Positions 12,516 through 23,469 of a DNA stretch of 64,000 nt are shown here, in pieces. The notes under the pieces were generated by a model. It worked only from the letters and a program-made list of their open reading frames with translations, was not told the origin of the DNA and searched no databases. Position numbers and translations under genes: made by a program. The DNA comes from Tolypeutes matacus (Eukaryota > Chordata > Mammalia > Cingulata > Chlamyphoridae), in assembly GCA_026826555.1 (NCBI GenBank), contig JAKSZT010054581.1, forward strand, positions 2,672,434 to 2,736,433, read 5' to 3'. Position 1 is the first letter of the stretch. Every line of letters starts with the position of its first letter.

Positions 12516-15090
12516 AGAAAGGTATAGATTTAGAGATAGATATATACATAGAGAGAGGCATAAACAGTAAAAGAGAACAAGCAAGACAGACATTACAGGT
12601 ATGGCTCTATTCTATTGATAAGAAGAGAGTCACCAAGTCCAGTTCACACCTAAGAGGAAGAGATTAGACAAAAACATGTATACCAGGAGGAGGCTTTCCA
12701 CAACTAAACTAAAAGAAAGCACTTAATCTACTGTAAATATAATGGATAGTTATTGAATGGTTTTCATTCAGATGGTGATATCTGATTTTCATTGACTATC
12801 AAGGACATTATGTTGGAGCCTGGGATGTGAAGGCAAGAAGTTGTTACTTTCCTCTGATCATACCATCAAGAACCAACCCTGTTTTGAGTTGAACTGCCTG
12901 CTGTTTCCTATTCCTTCATGTAATTCTTCCATCATGAATTAGTGATCTGTCACATTAGCTCATGAGTTTTATAGATATTATTCCATTTACATCTGCTAAA
13001 ATCCTTAGGATATGGGAGCTGGAATGATCCTTATGGTTTCGGTTGAGGGGACTCAGGTGACCCAAGAGGCACAATGACTTGTTCAGGTTCAGTGATATGG
13101 CAGAAAAAGGAGAAAGGTTTGAAGCCAGCCCTATCTCCTCAATACTGGTATCCTGAATTTACCAGGCCATTACCATGCACTGCAGAGAGGGCAGTGTTTG
13201 TATAACTTGAGAGTTAATCTGATGACATGAGAGAGGAGGCTGAAGAGGCATCAGCTTTAGGAGAGGTTTTACCCAAAGAAGTGGGACAGGTAATGGGACC
13301 CTAAGAAGTAAAGTCATTTCCTTGGAGATATGACCCAACAGAACTTGGAACCCTGGTAACCAGGCCCCAATATTATAGAGACAGCCCCCAACCCAGCTCA
13401 CTTGAGCAGAGATGCTGGGGAGAACAAGATGTTTTTTTGTTTCTTAAAATCCCAAGACTCTCACCTCAGGAAGATTGGAAGCCAGAGAATTTTTTAGAGC
13501 TGCAGAAATTGGTTCAACTCCCACCACAGAAGACTCTGACAACTTGCCAAGAGACACCCAAAAGTTAGATAGGAGTCACAAGGCAATGAAATGAAGGATG
13601 GGTAAATATTCTGATCCATCCTGGGTGGGCCCACAACACCTTCCACTCTTAGTGTGCCTGAATTGGTTAGGGCTGGGCTGTTGGAAGGGGCATGAGTACT
13701 GGACAAACCCTGGGCAGGAGCTGTCTTTCTAGGAAGTTGGAAGCCTGGTTGGCCTTTCATATTCCCAGCCTGTTCATGGCTGATAGGGTGGGAAGGAGAG
13801 TACTGGGGTGGTGATCATCTACCCAAATGTTAATCTGCACACTTGGAGCCATCACCACATCTCTTTTCTTCATGGGCTAGAGGTTCAGTTCAGGCAGTGC
13901 TCTGTTTCTAATCTCGAGAAAATAACTATAATGGAGTCATCCCTGTGGTGACAGCCAAGCAGGGCCTTGATGACCAACTGATAAGGGGAGTGGACTTTGG
14001 GTCAAGTAGGAGGGCTCCTGTCTTTACTGAGCACTGGGGAATGTGAGTGAGAGATTCTTACTGAGGAATAGCAAGGCTGAACTTTTGTCTGACACAATTG
14101 ATGATTCCCACTAGAGGGCTGATCCTAGGGGCTTCCCTGTAAAGGAAAAATTGACAAAGAGAGCTATGGATTTTGCTGAGAACACCCTGGGGAGAAAAAA
14201 GAGGCTGAGATCTCAGAGGCAACCAATGGGAGAATCCATCCCCACTATCCCCACTTCTAGGTCATTCTTTCATCATCCTTGCCTGTCCCCACTCACAATC
14301 AAAGGTCAAGACTGAGAAACTTGCTCAGAAGCCTTCTTGGAACCTCAGTCACAGGTGCTCAGCTGCATGTGGGTATGGACTAGGCTGCACCTCTGCCTGT
14401 CAGGAAAATAGTGTTCGTGGGAAGAAGAGATCCATCTGTCACCTGGAGAGAATAAGACAGTATGCTACACTCAAGCTACAGGTTGAGGTGCAATGAAAGC
14501 CCAGGGATATCTGGGGCAGGAAAATGTATTCTGATTTTTTCCCTCATCCTCCAGATACTTATGAAGCATCTACCACATGCCTCTGCAGGGCATAGCTGAG
14601 ACAGGCCATCAGAACTCCTGGAATTCAAGTTTGTAAGGACTTTCACAGGGCATAGCAACATCCTCTAAAATGTGGGTGTCAGTAAAAAATCACATTAACA
14701 AAGACCATTTCCTAATGAAAACAGTGGCTTCTTCTCTAAAGCTTTGAAGGAAGAGGAAATATATTCTGTTTCTGGTGTGGAGGAGTCTATAACCACCAGT
14801 TAAGAATTAAGAACTCATAGCTTTCACAATGAACTTTGGAACTGCATCAGCAGTAACTGGGGGAGGGGGGAATGTAAAAATATCAAAACTTACAACGTGC
14901 AAAGTAAAAGGCCAGAAATAGGTGGTTAGCAACTGGTCTAAGGGTAGGCAGGACTGTGCATCCTCAATCCCCATTTAGGGACCCAGTGGCCCTTCCATTC
15001 TCTTAGATTTGAATCCTTCTGGGATCTTGGTCTCTGACCTGAGAATTCCTTTTCCTGTTACATTCATTCTGGGAACATTTTTGATGCAGC
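12516..15090. other. No recognisable gene
   Basis: Unique-looking diverged sequence. Short minus-strand frames at 13159-13401, 13494-13760 and 14476-14661 show no known domain. Confidence 0.4.
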
Positions 15091-15665
15091 TGTATCAGTT
15101 GGGCAGTTTGATGTAATTAAGAATTCCAAAAATAGATATTGGATTATGCTTGTAATCTGATCTGTTAATCTAGGAATGATTAAGTTATGATTAGGGCATT
15201 AACTGGGCCACATCAGTAGGGCATTGAGTCCCACCCCTTGGTGGGGTGGGAATCAAATATAAAAGGCAAGGCAAAGGACACAGTTGTAGAAGTTCTGATG
15301 TTGGATTTTTGATGCTGGAGCTGGGGAGGTGAGCAGATGGAGGAGCTTGGTCATGAGTAAGGAGAGAAGGCCCTGGGAAGAGAATGAAGCCATTTGCCTG
15401 CTAGTCTATAGCTGGCCTTGTGGCACAAAGCAAGCCTGAGCCCAGAGAGAGGCAAGCACCAGGAAGAGAGGAACCCAAGAAGCCTGAACCCTGGCAAACA
15501 TGGGCAGCTGTCTTGATCCAACCCATGGCAATGGACTTTGGTGAGGGAAGAAACTTCTGCTTTATGGCATGGTAATTGTGGACTTCTGTCCCAAATAAAT
15601 ACCCTTTGTAAAAGCCAACCGGTTTCTGGTATTTTGCATCAGCACTCCTTTGGTTGAATAATACA
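15091..15665 (+). mobile_element. ERVL-like LTR, 575 bp
   Basis: Begins TGTATCAGTTGGGCAG and ends ..TTGAATAATACA, giving the TG..CA ends of an LTR. A TATA-like box (AATATAAAAGGC) lies at about 15257 and an AATAAA signal at about 15595. It aligns along its length with the LTR at 24544-25200 (shared 'aattccaaaaa.agatattg', 'ccaccttggtgg', 'catcagcac.cctttggctga'). Just after it the sequence reads TTTGGTACCGAGGAGAGGGG, a leucine-tRNA-type primer-binding site as used by ERVL/MaLR elements. Confidence 0.7.
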
Positions 15666-15890
15666 GAATTTGGTACCGAGGAGAGGGGAAGTACTTTTAC
15701 AATTACCAAAATGCTGGAACTGTTTTATAAATGGGTAAGGGGTATTTTTTGGAGGAGTTGTGAGATGCTTGGTAGAAAAAACCTACAGTGCTTTGAAGAG
15801 ACTTTCTATGATGCCTTAGAAGTAAATGATGAGACTGTTATTGAAAACTGGAGGAAAAGTGATCCATGTTTTATTTTATTTTATTTTTTT
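15666..15890 (+). mobile_element. ERVL-like primer-binding site and leader
   Basis: TTTGGTACCGAGGAGAGGGG follows the LTR by a few bases. Next comes a short leader with 'tttataaatgggtaaggggtattttttggaggagttg', similar to internal starts of MaLR/ERVL elements. No gag or pol frame follows: the L1 tail at 15890 and the gap cut it off. Confidence 0.55.
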
Positions 15891-15906
15891 AGGTTAAAAA
15901 TGGCTT

Positions 15907-15937
<31 letters not shown>

Positions 15938-16057
15938 TGGGTAAAAATCAAAATTCTCACAATACATACAAACATTTGTAAAATGATATATAAATATATA
16001 TGCATATATGTGTATTTGCTTACAAAAATGTTATTTTTATATATATATATATATATA
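15891..16057 (-). mobile_element. L1 3' end up to an assembly gap
   Basis: The A-rich tail appears as (TTA)n/T-rich at 15895-15940. Then comes 'gggtaaaaatcaaaattctcacaatacatac' and a (TA)n tract running into the Ns. It is the same 3' terminus as at 16365 and at 48140 (other strand). Confidence 0.75.
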
Positions 16058-16157
16058 NNNNNNNNNNNNNNNNNNNNNNNNNNNNNNNNNNNNNNNNNNN
16101 NNNNNNNNNNNNNNNNNNNNNNNNNNNNNNNNNNNNNNNNNNNNNNNNNNNNNNNNN
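16058..16157. other. Assembly gap (100 N)
   Basis: A run of exactly 100 N directly after a (TA)n tract. The true length is unknown. Confidence 0.99.
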
Positions 16158-16345
16158 CTTGATTACTTTTGAACACTTACTAAATACACGCTTTATTAAC
16201 TGCTATGCACAAGTAGAGGTTTACAAACAATTTGAAAACACAGATTCACATAGTGAATTGTGAAAATACCATCTTGATTAGTTTTGAAAACCAAACAAAA
16301 TACATGCTTCAGTCAATTCTATGCCCTATATTGACTTACCAACAT
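16158..16345. repeat. AT-rich sequence with internal near-duplicate
   Basis: 'cttgattacttttgaacacttactaaatacacgcttt' (16158) and 'cttgattagttttgaaaaccaaacaaaatacatgctt' (16274) are near copies about 116 bp apart, each followed by 'actgctatgc / caattctatgc'. It may be unit sequence lost into the gap. Confidence 0.4.
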
Positions 16346-16453
16346 TTAAAAAAAATTTTTTTTAGTGTGGGTAAAAATCAAAATTTTCACAATACATACC
16401 AATATTTGTAAAATGATATATAAATATATATGCATATATGTGCATTTGCTTAC

Positions 16454-16484
<31 letters not shown>

Positions 16485-17705
16485 TTAAGAGGTACTTAGA
16501 TTACCTAAAATATTACATGGAACCCACTGGGATTCCCATGTTGCCCATCTCCCACACCTCCCACCACATTCCACACAAACATCTCCCACAGGTGTGGCCC
16601 ATCACCCTCAATGGACATATACATCCTGGGGCCTTGCCACCAACCATAGACCACAGTTCACATCATAGACCACACTCTCTCCCACACAGTTCTGAGTGGT
16701 GTGTGCTGATTTAAAATGGCCTACATTCATTGCAACAACGGTACTCAGGAAAACCTCCAAATCCGAAAGAAGCCCCTGTATTTCAACTGCTTGTCCCCTC
16801 CCTGCCCTCAAAAGTGTCAAGTGGCCATTGGCTCCACCTCATTTTTATAATTTTTTCCATTGCTAGAATCACCATATGTGTACAACAGAATCAAGTCCAC
16901 TCTAGTCCATAGTTCTACCCCCGATCCTGAGGGAACTGGGATGGTGATGCCCACTCCACCTCCAAGTGAGAGAGGGCTTATATCCCATGGATATGGTGTG
17001 TGGGATGATCCTGCCTGCAGATGCAGGCCCTCTCCATTCCCTGGGATGGCTGTTGCCCAAAATTGTCTCCTTGCCAGGTGACTTGGATGAATCCATTGAG
17101 CTGTAGGGTAGGAGTTGCAGCTCCACCGAGATTCCACGCACACTTGGCACATAGGTAGGCCAGAGGCTCCAGTCTCTGGAAGTATACCTAAAAACTTCAG
17201 CATCACATATAGGTTTGAATAGAAGGGACTGGTGAACCATGTGCAGGGAGGACTTATTTGAGTCCAATTCTGTCACTCTCAGGAGCACAAATTCCAAAAT
17301 AGAGCCCACTGATAAGGCATCAGACTCTGGGGCTATCCTCCCTTATATAGGACCTGGGTGTCTTCAGAGCTCTCAGGAGCCCCTCTGTGTGGGGTGATAG
17401 GCACCTAGATGTTCTATGAGCTCCTACTGAGGTGTGCATAAGAGTTACCTCTGGGATGACCTCCTGACTCTGTTTGAAGTCTCTTAGCCACTTGAACTCA
17501 TTTGTCTTTACCTTTTCCCCCTTTTTTTCAAGGTCTTTTTCCAGTTGTGTTGCCAGCTGGCACTTGGTATTAATCCCTCATTGCCAGGGAGGCTCATCCC
17601 TGGAAGTCATGTCCCACGTTGGGGGGAATGTAATGCAATCATATGCTGAGTTTGGCTTAGAGAGGGGCCACATTTGAGCAACAAGGAGGCTCTCACTGGA
17701 CCCCC
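16346..17705 (-). mobile_element. L1 3'UTR, longest copy with terminal tail
   Basis: Reading on the minus strand from 17705, the element goes through 'ccaagtgccagctggcaaca', 'gaggtcatcccagaggtaactctta', 'gggatagccccagag', 'ccatatccatgggatataagccctctct', then 'gggaggtgtgggagatggg', a (TA)n tract at 16463-16486 and an A-rich end at 16346-16362. The region 17250-17705 matches 59690-60125, where it is contiguous with L1 ORF2; this ties it to L1. Minus-strand frames of 129 and 135 codons overlap in it. Confidence 0.8.
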
Positions 17706-17709
17706 CTTT

Positions 17710-17910
17710 ATAAGTGTTTCCCACACATCTCACTTAATGACTGCAGTAGGAGGTAGGTATAATTATCGTCACCATTCAAAAGTCGATGAATGAGGCCGCA
17801 AAGAAGGGAAGTCGCTTCCCCCAAGGTCATAAAAGCGAGTAGTGCCAAGGCCGAGATTTTATACCAAACCGAACACAAAAATCTGTGCTTGCAACAAACA
17901 ACCAAGGGAT
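17710..17910 (-). repeat. MIR SINE
   Basis: 'acttaatgactgcagtaggaggtaggtataattatcgtcaccattc...aaggtcataaaagcgagtagtgccaaggccgagatt' fits an old MIR in the orientation ending with the 'aaggtcac..agctagtaagtggcagagccgggatt' block. Confidence 0.6.
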
Positions 17911-18089
17911 GCTGCTCCCACTTCCTCAAAGGGCTGTGGGGTCACTGCATTCTTCCATGCATGTAAACATTTTTTAGCATAGGACGGTACCAAAGAAGCA
18001 TGCAAAATGGTTTAGCGGTGATATTACCATCATCATCCTTTATGGAGGGCCCATCAGCTGGGAGTTTCCAGATGTGCAAATTGGGCACC

Positions 18090-18560
18090 CAAGGGTTCGC
18101 AGTGGCATGGACCCGAGGGTCCGGCGGCCTGGAGGCCTTTGTCTGTCGGTCCACGGGAAGGAGTCCGGTGCTGTGGTCCAGGTGCGTGGTGGCCGCGAGG
18201 AGGGAGGCGATTGCTTAGGCAAGCAGGCGCGGGCCCCTGAGGGCGCAGAGCCGGAAGCAGGGGCTGGGAGCTTGGGGGCACATGGATGGCCGTGGAACCT
18301 CGTGGCGGGAGGCCTGGGGCCCCCTGGCTCACCTCACCCGGAACTGTTCCTTCCACACCTTCCGCTACCCTGACCCAGTTTGTGCAGCCACGGGAAGGTG
18401 CTGGAGACGTGGCTGATGTCAGCGGCCTTCGGCGACCTGCTGCACAGGATGTACTCCAGCACCTCACAGGACAGCTTGAGGAAGCTCATCCCCTCAGCCC
18501 TAGGCCGCTCACCCGGGCGCCACCGCCAAGGAAAAGAGAGGATCTTTGGGGAAAAGTGAG
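18090..18560. promoter_or_regulatory. Decayed CpG-rich patch around FBXO21-like exon 1
   Basis: This is the only clearly CpG-rich stretch of the window: repeated CCGCG, GGCGG and GCGCGG strings within AT-rich surroundings. It surrounds the FBXO21-like first exon, as expected for a gene whose promoter is a CpG island. I infer a relic promoter; no activity can be judged. Confidence 0.55.
18333..18495 (-). pseudogene. FBXO21: FBXO21-like exon 1 (F-box), frameshifted
   Basis: FBXO21 is an F-box protein that recruits substrates to SCF ubiquitin ligases. The minus strand translates EVLEYILC (about 18466-18443), AADI, VSST and a following L..L.Q stretch, in register with the FBXO21 F-box (the family has EVLEYILCCGSLTAADIGRV). 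After the Q-x-S-G segment one base is missing (GGAAGG where the family needs GGGAAGG). Only the shifted frame gives the expected VWKEQFRVR at 18360-18333. The exon then ends in a perfect donor, AG|GTGAGC, at 18333/18332. Several family residues are changed (CRR to FPW, LCQ to LGQ). Later FBXO21 exons would lie below 18 kb on this strand; I did not find any. A functional gene is unlikely given the frameshift. Confidence 0.8.
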
Positions 18561-18679
18561 CGGAGAAAGGGGGGATGCCTCTATTTGGAGACAATGATGG
18601 TTGCAGCCATCTTTAGGTGTGCTGAGCATTAGCTGTGCCTTAGCTTTTTGGGCCTTCCCCATAACTCTATGAACTGTCA

Positions 18680-18790
18680 TGATCCCTAAATTGCAGGCGA
18701 GGAAACGGGGTTAAGGGAATTCAAAGGACAGCTCAGGGTTCCTAGTCCTGGATTCGAATCCAGTTCCCCTTGGCTTCTGCTTCGCCTCGC
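18680..18790 (-). repeat. MIR SINE fragment
   Basis: 'taaattgcaggcgaggaaacggggttaa..gacagctcagggttcctagtcctggattcgaatccagttc' is a typical MIR core and tail. Confidence 0.65.
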
Positions 18791-18834
18791 TCTTAACTGT
18801 TGTGCTGTAATATTGAGATGATGATGTTTCTCAA

Positions 18835-18975
18835 GGGCTCTACATTCGCACCCTGTAAATAGGTACCATAATGATAACTGCTCTACAGATAAGGAAAACT
18901 ATGCTTGTGAAGGTGGGGGTCACTGGCTCAAGGTCACACAAACAAAAAAATTGTACATCCTGAATTTGAACCCTC
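18835..18975 (-). repeat. MIR SINE fragment
   Basis: 'ctctacagataaggaaaact..gaaggtgggggtcactggctcaaggtcacacaa' fits MIR, orientation as the preceding one. Confidence 0.65.
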
Positions 18976-19149
18976 AAAGCTGCAGTTGACACTCGGGTAT
19001 AGAACAATCTGTTGTCAGTACATGGAGGCTGCAATAAAGTGCTCCACTCCTCCCTGCACCCCAACTTGGAAATCAGGATGTCCTAAGAGAGTTGAATTAG
19101 TAAAATTTCTCTCAATAGACAGGATTAAGCCATCCTTATTGCCCATAGA

Positions 19150-19570
19150 AATAAATCTGAAATTCCTAACATTGTTGCAGAGGGACAAACCCCTGTTAAT
19201 TTCTCCTTGCCTATCTCAAGCCATTCTCTCCCTCACCTGCCACTCCCCAGCCAGTCTGGTCCTCTCTTGCCTCCCACTTCTGGCCTTCAAACATATACTA
19301 TTCCTGCTGCCTGGAATATGCTTCATGTCAGCACTCCCTCTTCCCAGCTCCTGCTCCTCTTCCTCAAGGCTTCAGCCTAACCTCCCCAGAAGCCCTCCCT
19401 GCCCTCAATCTAGCTCCAGTACCACATGAACAATTTCCTTAATTTATAACTGCTTGTTCAATATGCATTTTTCCCACAAGGCACAAGCAATTTCAGGACC
19501 ACATCTGATTCACATGGACCAGTGTCTTGGCACCATAGCAGACTCTCAGTAATCTGTTAATTGCCTTTGT
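19150..19570 (+). repeat. L2 LINE 3' end
   Basis: 'ctgcctggaatatgcttcatgtcagcactccctc..ctcaaggcttcagcctaa..cagaagccctccctgccctc' followed by 'caccatagcagactctcagtaatctg' is the standard L2 3' end. Confidence 0.7.
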
Positions 19571-19599
19571 CTGACCAGCTGTGTTGTTCCGATGTGTTT

Positions 19600-19760
19600 G
19601 TACTTTTCTGTGTCTGTAAAATGGGGATACTAATAATGTCTGCTTCCTGGAGCTGCTTTGAAGATTAAATGTTGAGTAAATTCATGTGAAATGTGTAGAT
19701 AAGTGCCTGGTACAGAGAAAGCGCTTGATAAAAGTGTTACACTGCTGCCACTTCTACCAC
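19600..19760 (+). repeat. MIR SINE
   Basis: 'tgtctgtaaaatggggatactaataatgtctgcttcctggagctgctttgaagattaaatg..taagtgcctggtacagagaaagcgcttgataaa'. Confidence 0.8.
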
Positions 19761-19769
19761 TGTCATTAA

Positions 19770-20420
19770 AGCAGAAAGGTTCAGAGCAGCCTGTCTGGCA
19801 GATCTGGAATAAGGGCTGGACCTTCACACCTTTAAATCCAGCTGATACTTTCTGGCCTTGTTCTTGCCTTCACTCCAGTAGCAGCAACCCTGTTTACTGT
19901 GCCCCTCCTTCTCCAAATGCTACTCACCTTGCATCTGGGTCCCTGTTCTCTTCTTGTTCTCCTCCTACCTGATCCAGGTCTGTTAGGGTTCCTACAGGTG
20001 CCTTTCCTTCACTCTCCCTTCAGACCATCTTACTCCTGTCCACAACTCGAATGATGACCCACACCCAACTTAAACATCCCCACTCCTCAATTCAGCCCAG
20101 CTTATTCCTCTGAGCTCTAGGCTTACTTAGCCAACTGCTAACCTGACATTCCCTTTGGGTCTCTCAAACTCAACTAACCAGGAAAGAGGCATAATCTTTG
20201 TTCCCTCAGTCTACTTTGTCCTCTCCTAGTGGTTACCACCTAAGGAAGGGGCTACACACTCATCCATTCCAGCAAAACAGGATCTTGTAGCCATCCTTGC
20301 CACCTTGCTTCCACACACCATCCATATCCAAATGCCTAAAAAAGGTTAATTCCTCTCTCCTTCAGTTTTCTCATCTGTAAAATGGGAATAATAAAAGGCC
20401 TTCCTAGTATGGGAAACAAT
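19770..20420. other. No recognisable gene
   Basis: CT-rich intergenic sequence, possibly old L2-like at 19850-20120. No frame with a known domain. Confidence 0.35.
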
Positions 20421-20424
20421 ACAT

Positions 20425-20945
20425 ATACACCAGTTAATATTGCTGTGTAACAAATAAACCTCAAACTCAATGGCTTCAAGCAACCTTGTTTTAGTGCTCT
20501 TGATTTTGTGGGCCAGGAAATGCGGAAGGGCTCAGCTGCACAGCTGTAGGTCAGGACTCTGGTTACAGACAGATGTTAGCTGGCTGAGGTTGTCACCTGA
20601 AGGCTTGATTTGTCTGGACATCTGTGAAGGCTCACCCACATGACTGGCAGGTGGTGCTGGCAGTCAGCTGGGAGGTCAGCTGGGCTGTATTTGGACTTCT
20701 TACTTGGCTTTCCCCAGAGGAAGCATCCCAAGAACAGCAGGCAGAATCTGCATGTCCTTTTCCAATCTAGCCTTATAAATGACTTGACTTCAGGAACTGT
20801 ATAGTGTCGCTCCCACTGCTTTCATTTGATTACAAGAGAGTCACAAAAGTCATCCCAGAGTCAAGGAGAGGGGACACAGACCCCACCTCTTGATGGGAGA
20901 GCATCAAAGATTTTGCAGACATGTTTTAAAACCACCACATTACAC
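20425..20945 (+). repeat. Old LTR-like (MLT/MaLR-type) element
   Basis: 'ccagttaatattgctgtgtaacaaataaacctcaaactcaatggcttcaa..' through 'gttagctggctgaggttgtcacctgaaggcttgatttg' to 'tgttttaaaaccaccaca' is the ancient mammalian LTR type also seen at 12.2 kb. Subfamily not determined. Confidence 0.55.
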
Positions 20946-22700
20946 AGAGCACTTTGAACTATGCCCAGCACAGAGGAAATGCTATTCTAGCAGAGACAAA
21001 CAAACAGGGAAAAAGAGCTCATGTAACTGAGGTTTTAGTATAGGGGACATCCAATACTATCCATATCAGCAGAGCTAATCACACCATCATCAGGTGATGA
21101 GGAGTGCTAGAAGGAAAAGATAAGACCGAAGAAGAACATAAAGAACCTGGAGAGGGGTGGGTGTCTTTTCTTTCTTTTTTTAATTTTAATTGTCATAAAA
21201 TAGCCACAGCACACAATTTCCCAATTTAATTGTACACATTCATATGTACATTTCAGTGATATTAATTGCATTCATGATATTGTGCTATCATCACCACCAT
21301 CCATTACCAAAACCTTTTGTTCCCTTTTTAATCTTAAATTACTTTCCCTTATTTATATTTGCAATATGAAACAAAATGCAGGGCATGAACACACACTCAT
21401 GCTCATGCTGGCTTGGAATTGGGGACAAGGTAATTTGACAATGGGGCTGGAAACCCAGACACTCAGGATGTTTCCAGGGAGATCCCCAGCTGGGGTCCAT
21501 AAGCAGTGCAGAAGCGGGCAAGGAAATGGGAGGTGTTGGTGAGTGCCCAGGGCCTGATGGGAATGCTATGGAATTGCGGGGGAAAGGGCCCCCTATGAAC
21601 TGGGGCCTCTTGATCCACTACCTGGCAGAGCCAAGCAGATGGAAGATTCTCTCCCTCCTAGTTTAGAGGCAAGGGAGTTTGGGCAAAGGCACAGCCACCC
21701 TCTGTGGCTGCTCTGCTCTGCCTCTCAGCCTTCCCTGGCTCCTTCCCAAAGTAAACCCAAGCTAAAAGACCAAGCATGGGTGTGGCTGTGCCTGTGTTTG
21801 AGGGTGGGGTGGGGCTACCTCACTTCAGACCAGGAACTTGACAATGTCACTCTTACCTGACAATGGCTATTACCTTATCCCTGTTAGCCCAGAAAGCAGT
21901 GAAGGTTAAGAAATCCCCTCATCTTCTCCTCTGTGTTCCAGAAAACAGCTCACTGCCAAAAAATAAACTTCCTCACACATCTCAGAGGGGACTCACTGAT
22001 GCCCCTCTTGTACACTATGATGAGGCCAGGCACAGCCCCTCCAAACTTTCATTCTTTGCCTCAGAAATAATCAGCTGAACTGCTGGTCTTTGTTGATCCA
22101 TCAGAACAAAATGCTTCTTAACCAAACTTTGGTTATGCTTCCCTCCTTCCTCCAAACCCCTGAACTTCAAGGTGCCTTCCAGAAAATAGGCTGCTTCAGC
22201 ATAAAATAGTCTCAGAGCTACTACCTGATCACAAGACTTTCATCCTACTTGCCTACATCTGGTTCTTCTCTCTATAAAAGAAAAACTCTTTTTGTAAACT
22301 CTTGAAATTCTTGCTGAGCAGTCTCCCTATTGCAAGAGTCTGCTTCCCTTCTGCAATAATCCTGTGAAAACAAGTTCCAGTTTGCTTTTTATTTGACAAA
22401 TAGGAACATTGGGAGAGAAACTGTCTGCACATTGGTTGGTGGTGGTACTCAGAGCAGGGAACCCCCACCCTGGTCCCAGATCCCTGAATCCAGTTCTCAG
22501 AGAGAGGTCTCTGTAAGCTCTGGGGGAAGCATTCCAGGCAAAAGGAACAGTTGAGTCCAAAGGCCCTTGGGCAGGCATAGGCAGGGCATGTGTTTGAGCC
22601 ACAGCTGGAGGCTGGTGCTGTTGAACAGGATGGGGGGCAGGAAGTAGAAGGAGACCATGTTGGGATGGTAGCTGAGGGCAGGGACTAGTAACAACAACTA
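20946..22700. other. Intergenic, mostly unassigned
   Basis: At 21180-21330 an old L1-3'-like string occurs ('aattgtacacattcatatgtacatttcagtgatattaattgcattcatgatattgtgc'). The rest is not recognised. Confidence 0.35.
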
Positions 22701-22834
22701 ATCTTAAGCACTAGTAGTAAGTACCTTGTGCCAAACAGGGTTCTATGGTCTTTACATGAATTCTCTCATTGAATCCTCACATTTACAATGGAAGGTGGGG
22801 GCTCGTGGTAGCAGCCCCATTTTTTTTTAAATTT

Positions 22835-23055
22835 TAGAAATATATTTTGTTTAACACAATATACGCAAAATATCACTTCAATGTGTAATCAATATAAACC
22901 TGATGAATGAGCTGTCTTACATTCCTTTGTAACACTAAGTCTTCAAAACCTGGTGTTTATTTTATATTTACAGCACATCTCCATTTGGACTAGCACATTT
23001 CAAGTGTGCAATAACTACACATGCTGGTGACTCCCACATTGGACAGCACAGCCCT
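22835..23055 (+). repeat. hAT-type DNA transposon remnant
   Basis: 'tttggactagcacatttcaagtgtgcaataactacacatgctggtgactcccacattggacagcacag' is the well-known end of a nonautonomous hAT-Charlie-type mammalian repeat. Subfamily not named. Confidence 0.55.
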
Positions 23056-23059
23056 AGGT

Positions 23060-23190
23060 AAGAGTACCATCCCCATTTTTACCAGGAGGAAACTGAGGCC
23101 TAGAGATGTTAGGCAATGCATGCATCCAAGATCACACAGCTGAGGGAGGGACAGAAAGAGAATTTGAATTAGGTCATGGACTCCAGATGC
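23060..23190 (-). repeat. MIR SINE fragment
   Basis: 'atccccatttttaccaggaggaaactgaggcctagagatgttaggcaatgcatgcatccaagatcacacagctgag' is MIR-like. A further small MIR piece lies at 22715-22800. Confidence 0.65.
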
Positions 23191-23469
23191 TATGCTCTCC
23201 ACCACTGCATGTATTGTGTTTATGGGCTCCCATAGGGCTTGGGAAAAAATTGAGATTTTACCTTAAGTGTGTTGAGAAGAACCAGCCATATTCAAATGCC
23301 CATAGACGTTAGTTTTTCCATGCCTTGGTTTCCTCAGGGAAGCAATCTTGTTTTCTAAAAGATGGCTCCTAATATTTCTCAAATCCCTTTCTTTTTTGTC
23401 TCCATAGTCACTGTGCTAGTCTGTGTTCTTGTGGTGCCTCCTACTGGCCTCCCAGCTTCCCCCTGGTCT

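Noticed and set aside
18054..18467. 137-codon minus-strand and 99-147-codon plus-strand frames in the CpG-rich patch
   Set aside because: GC-rich DNA has few stops. The only recognisable peptide there is the FBXO21-like F-box in another frame.
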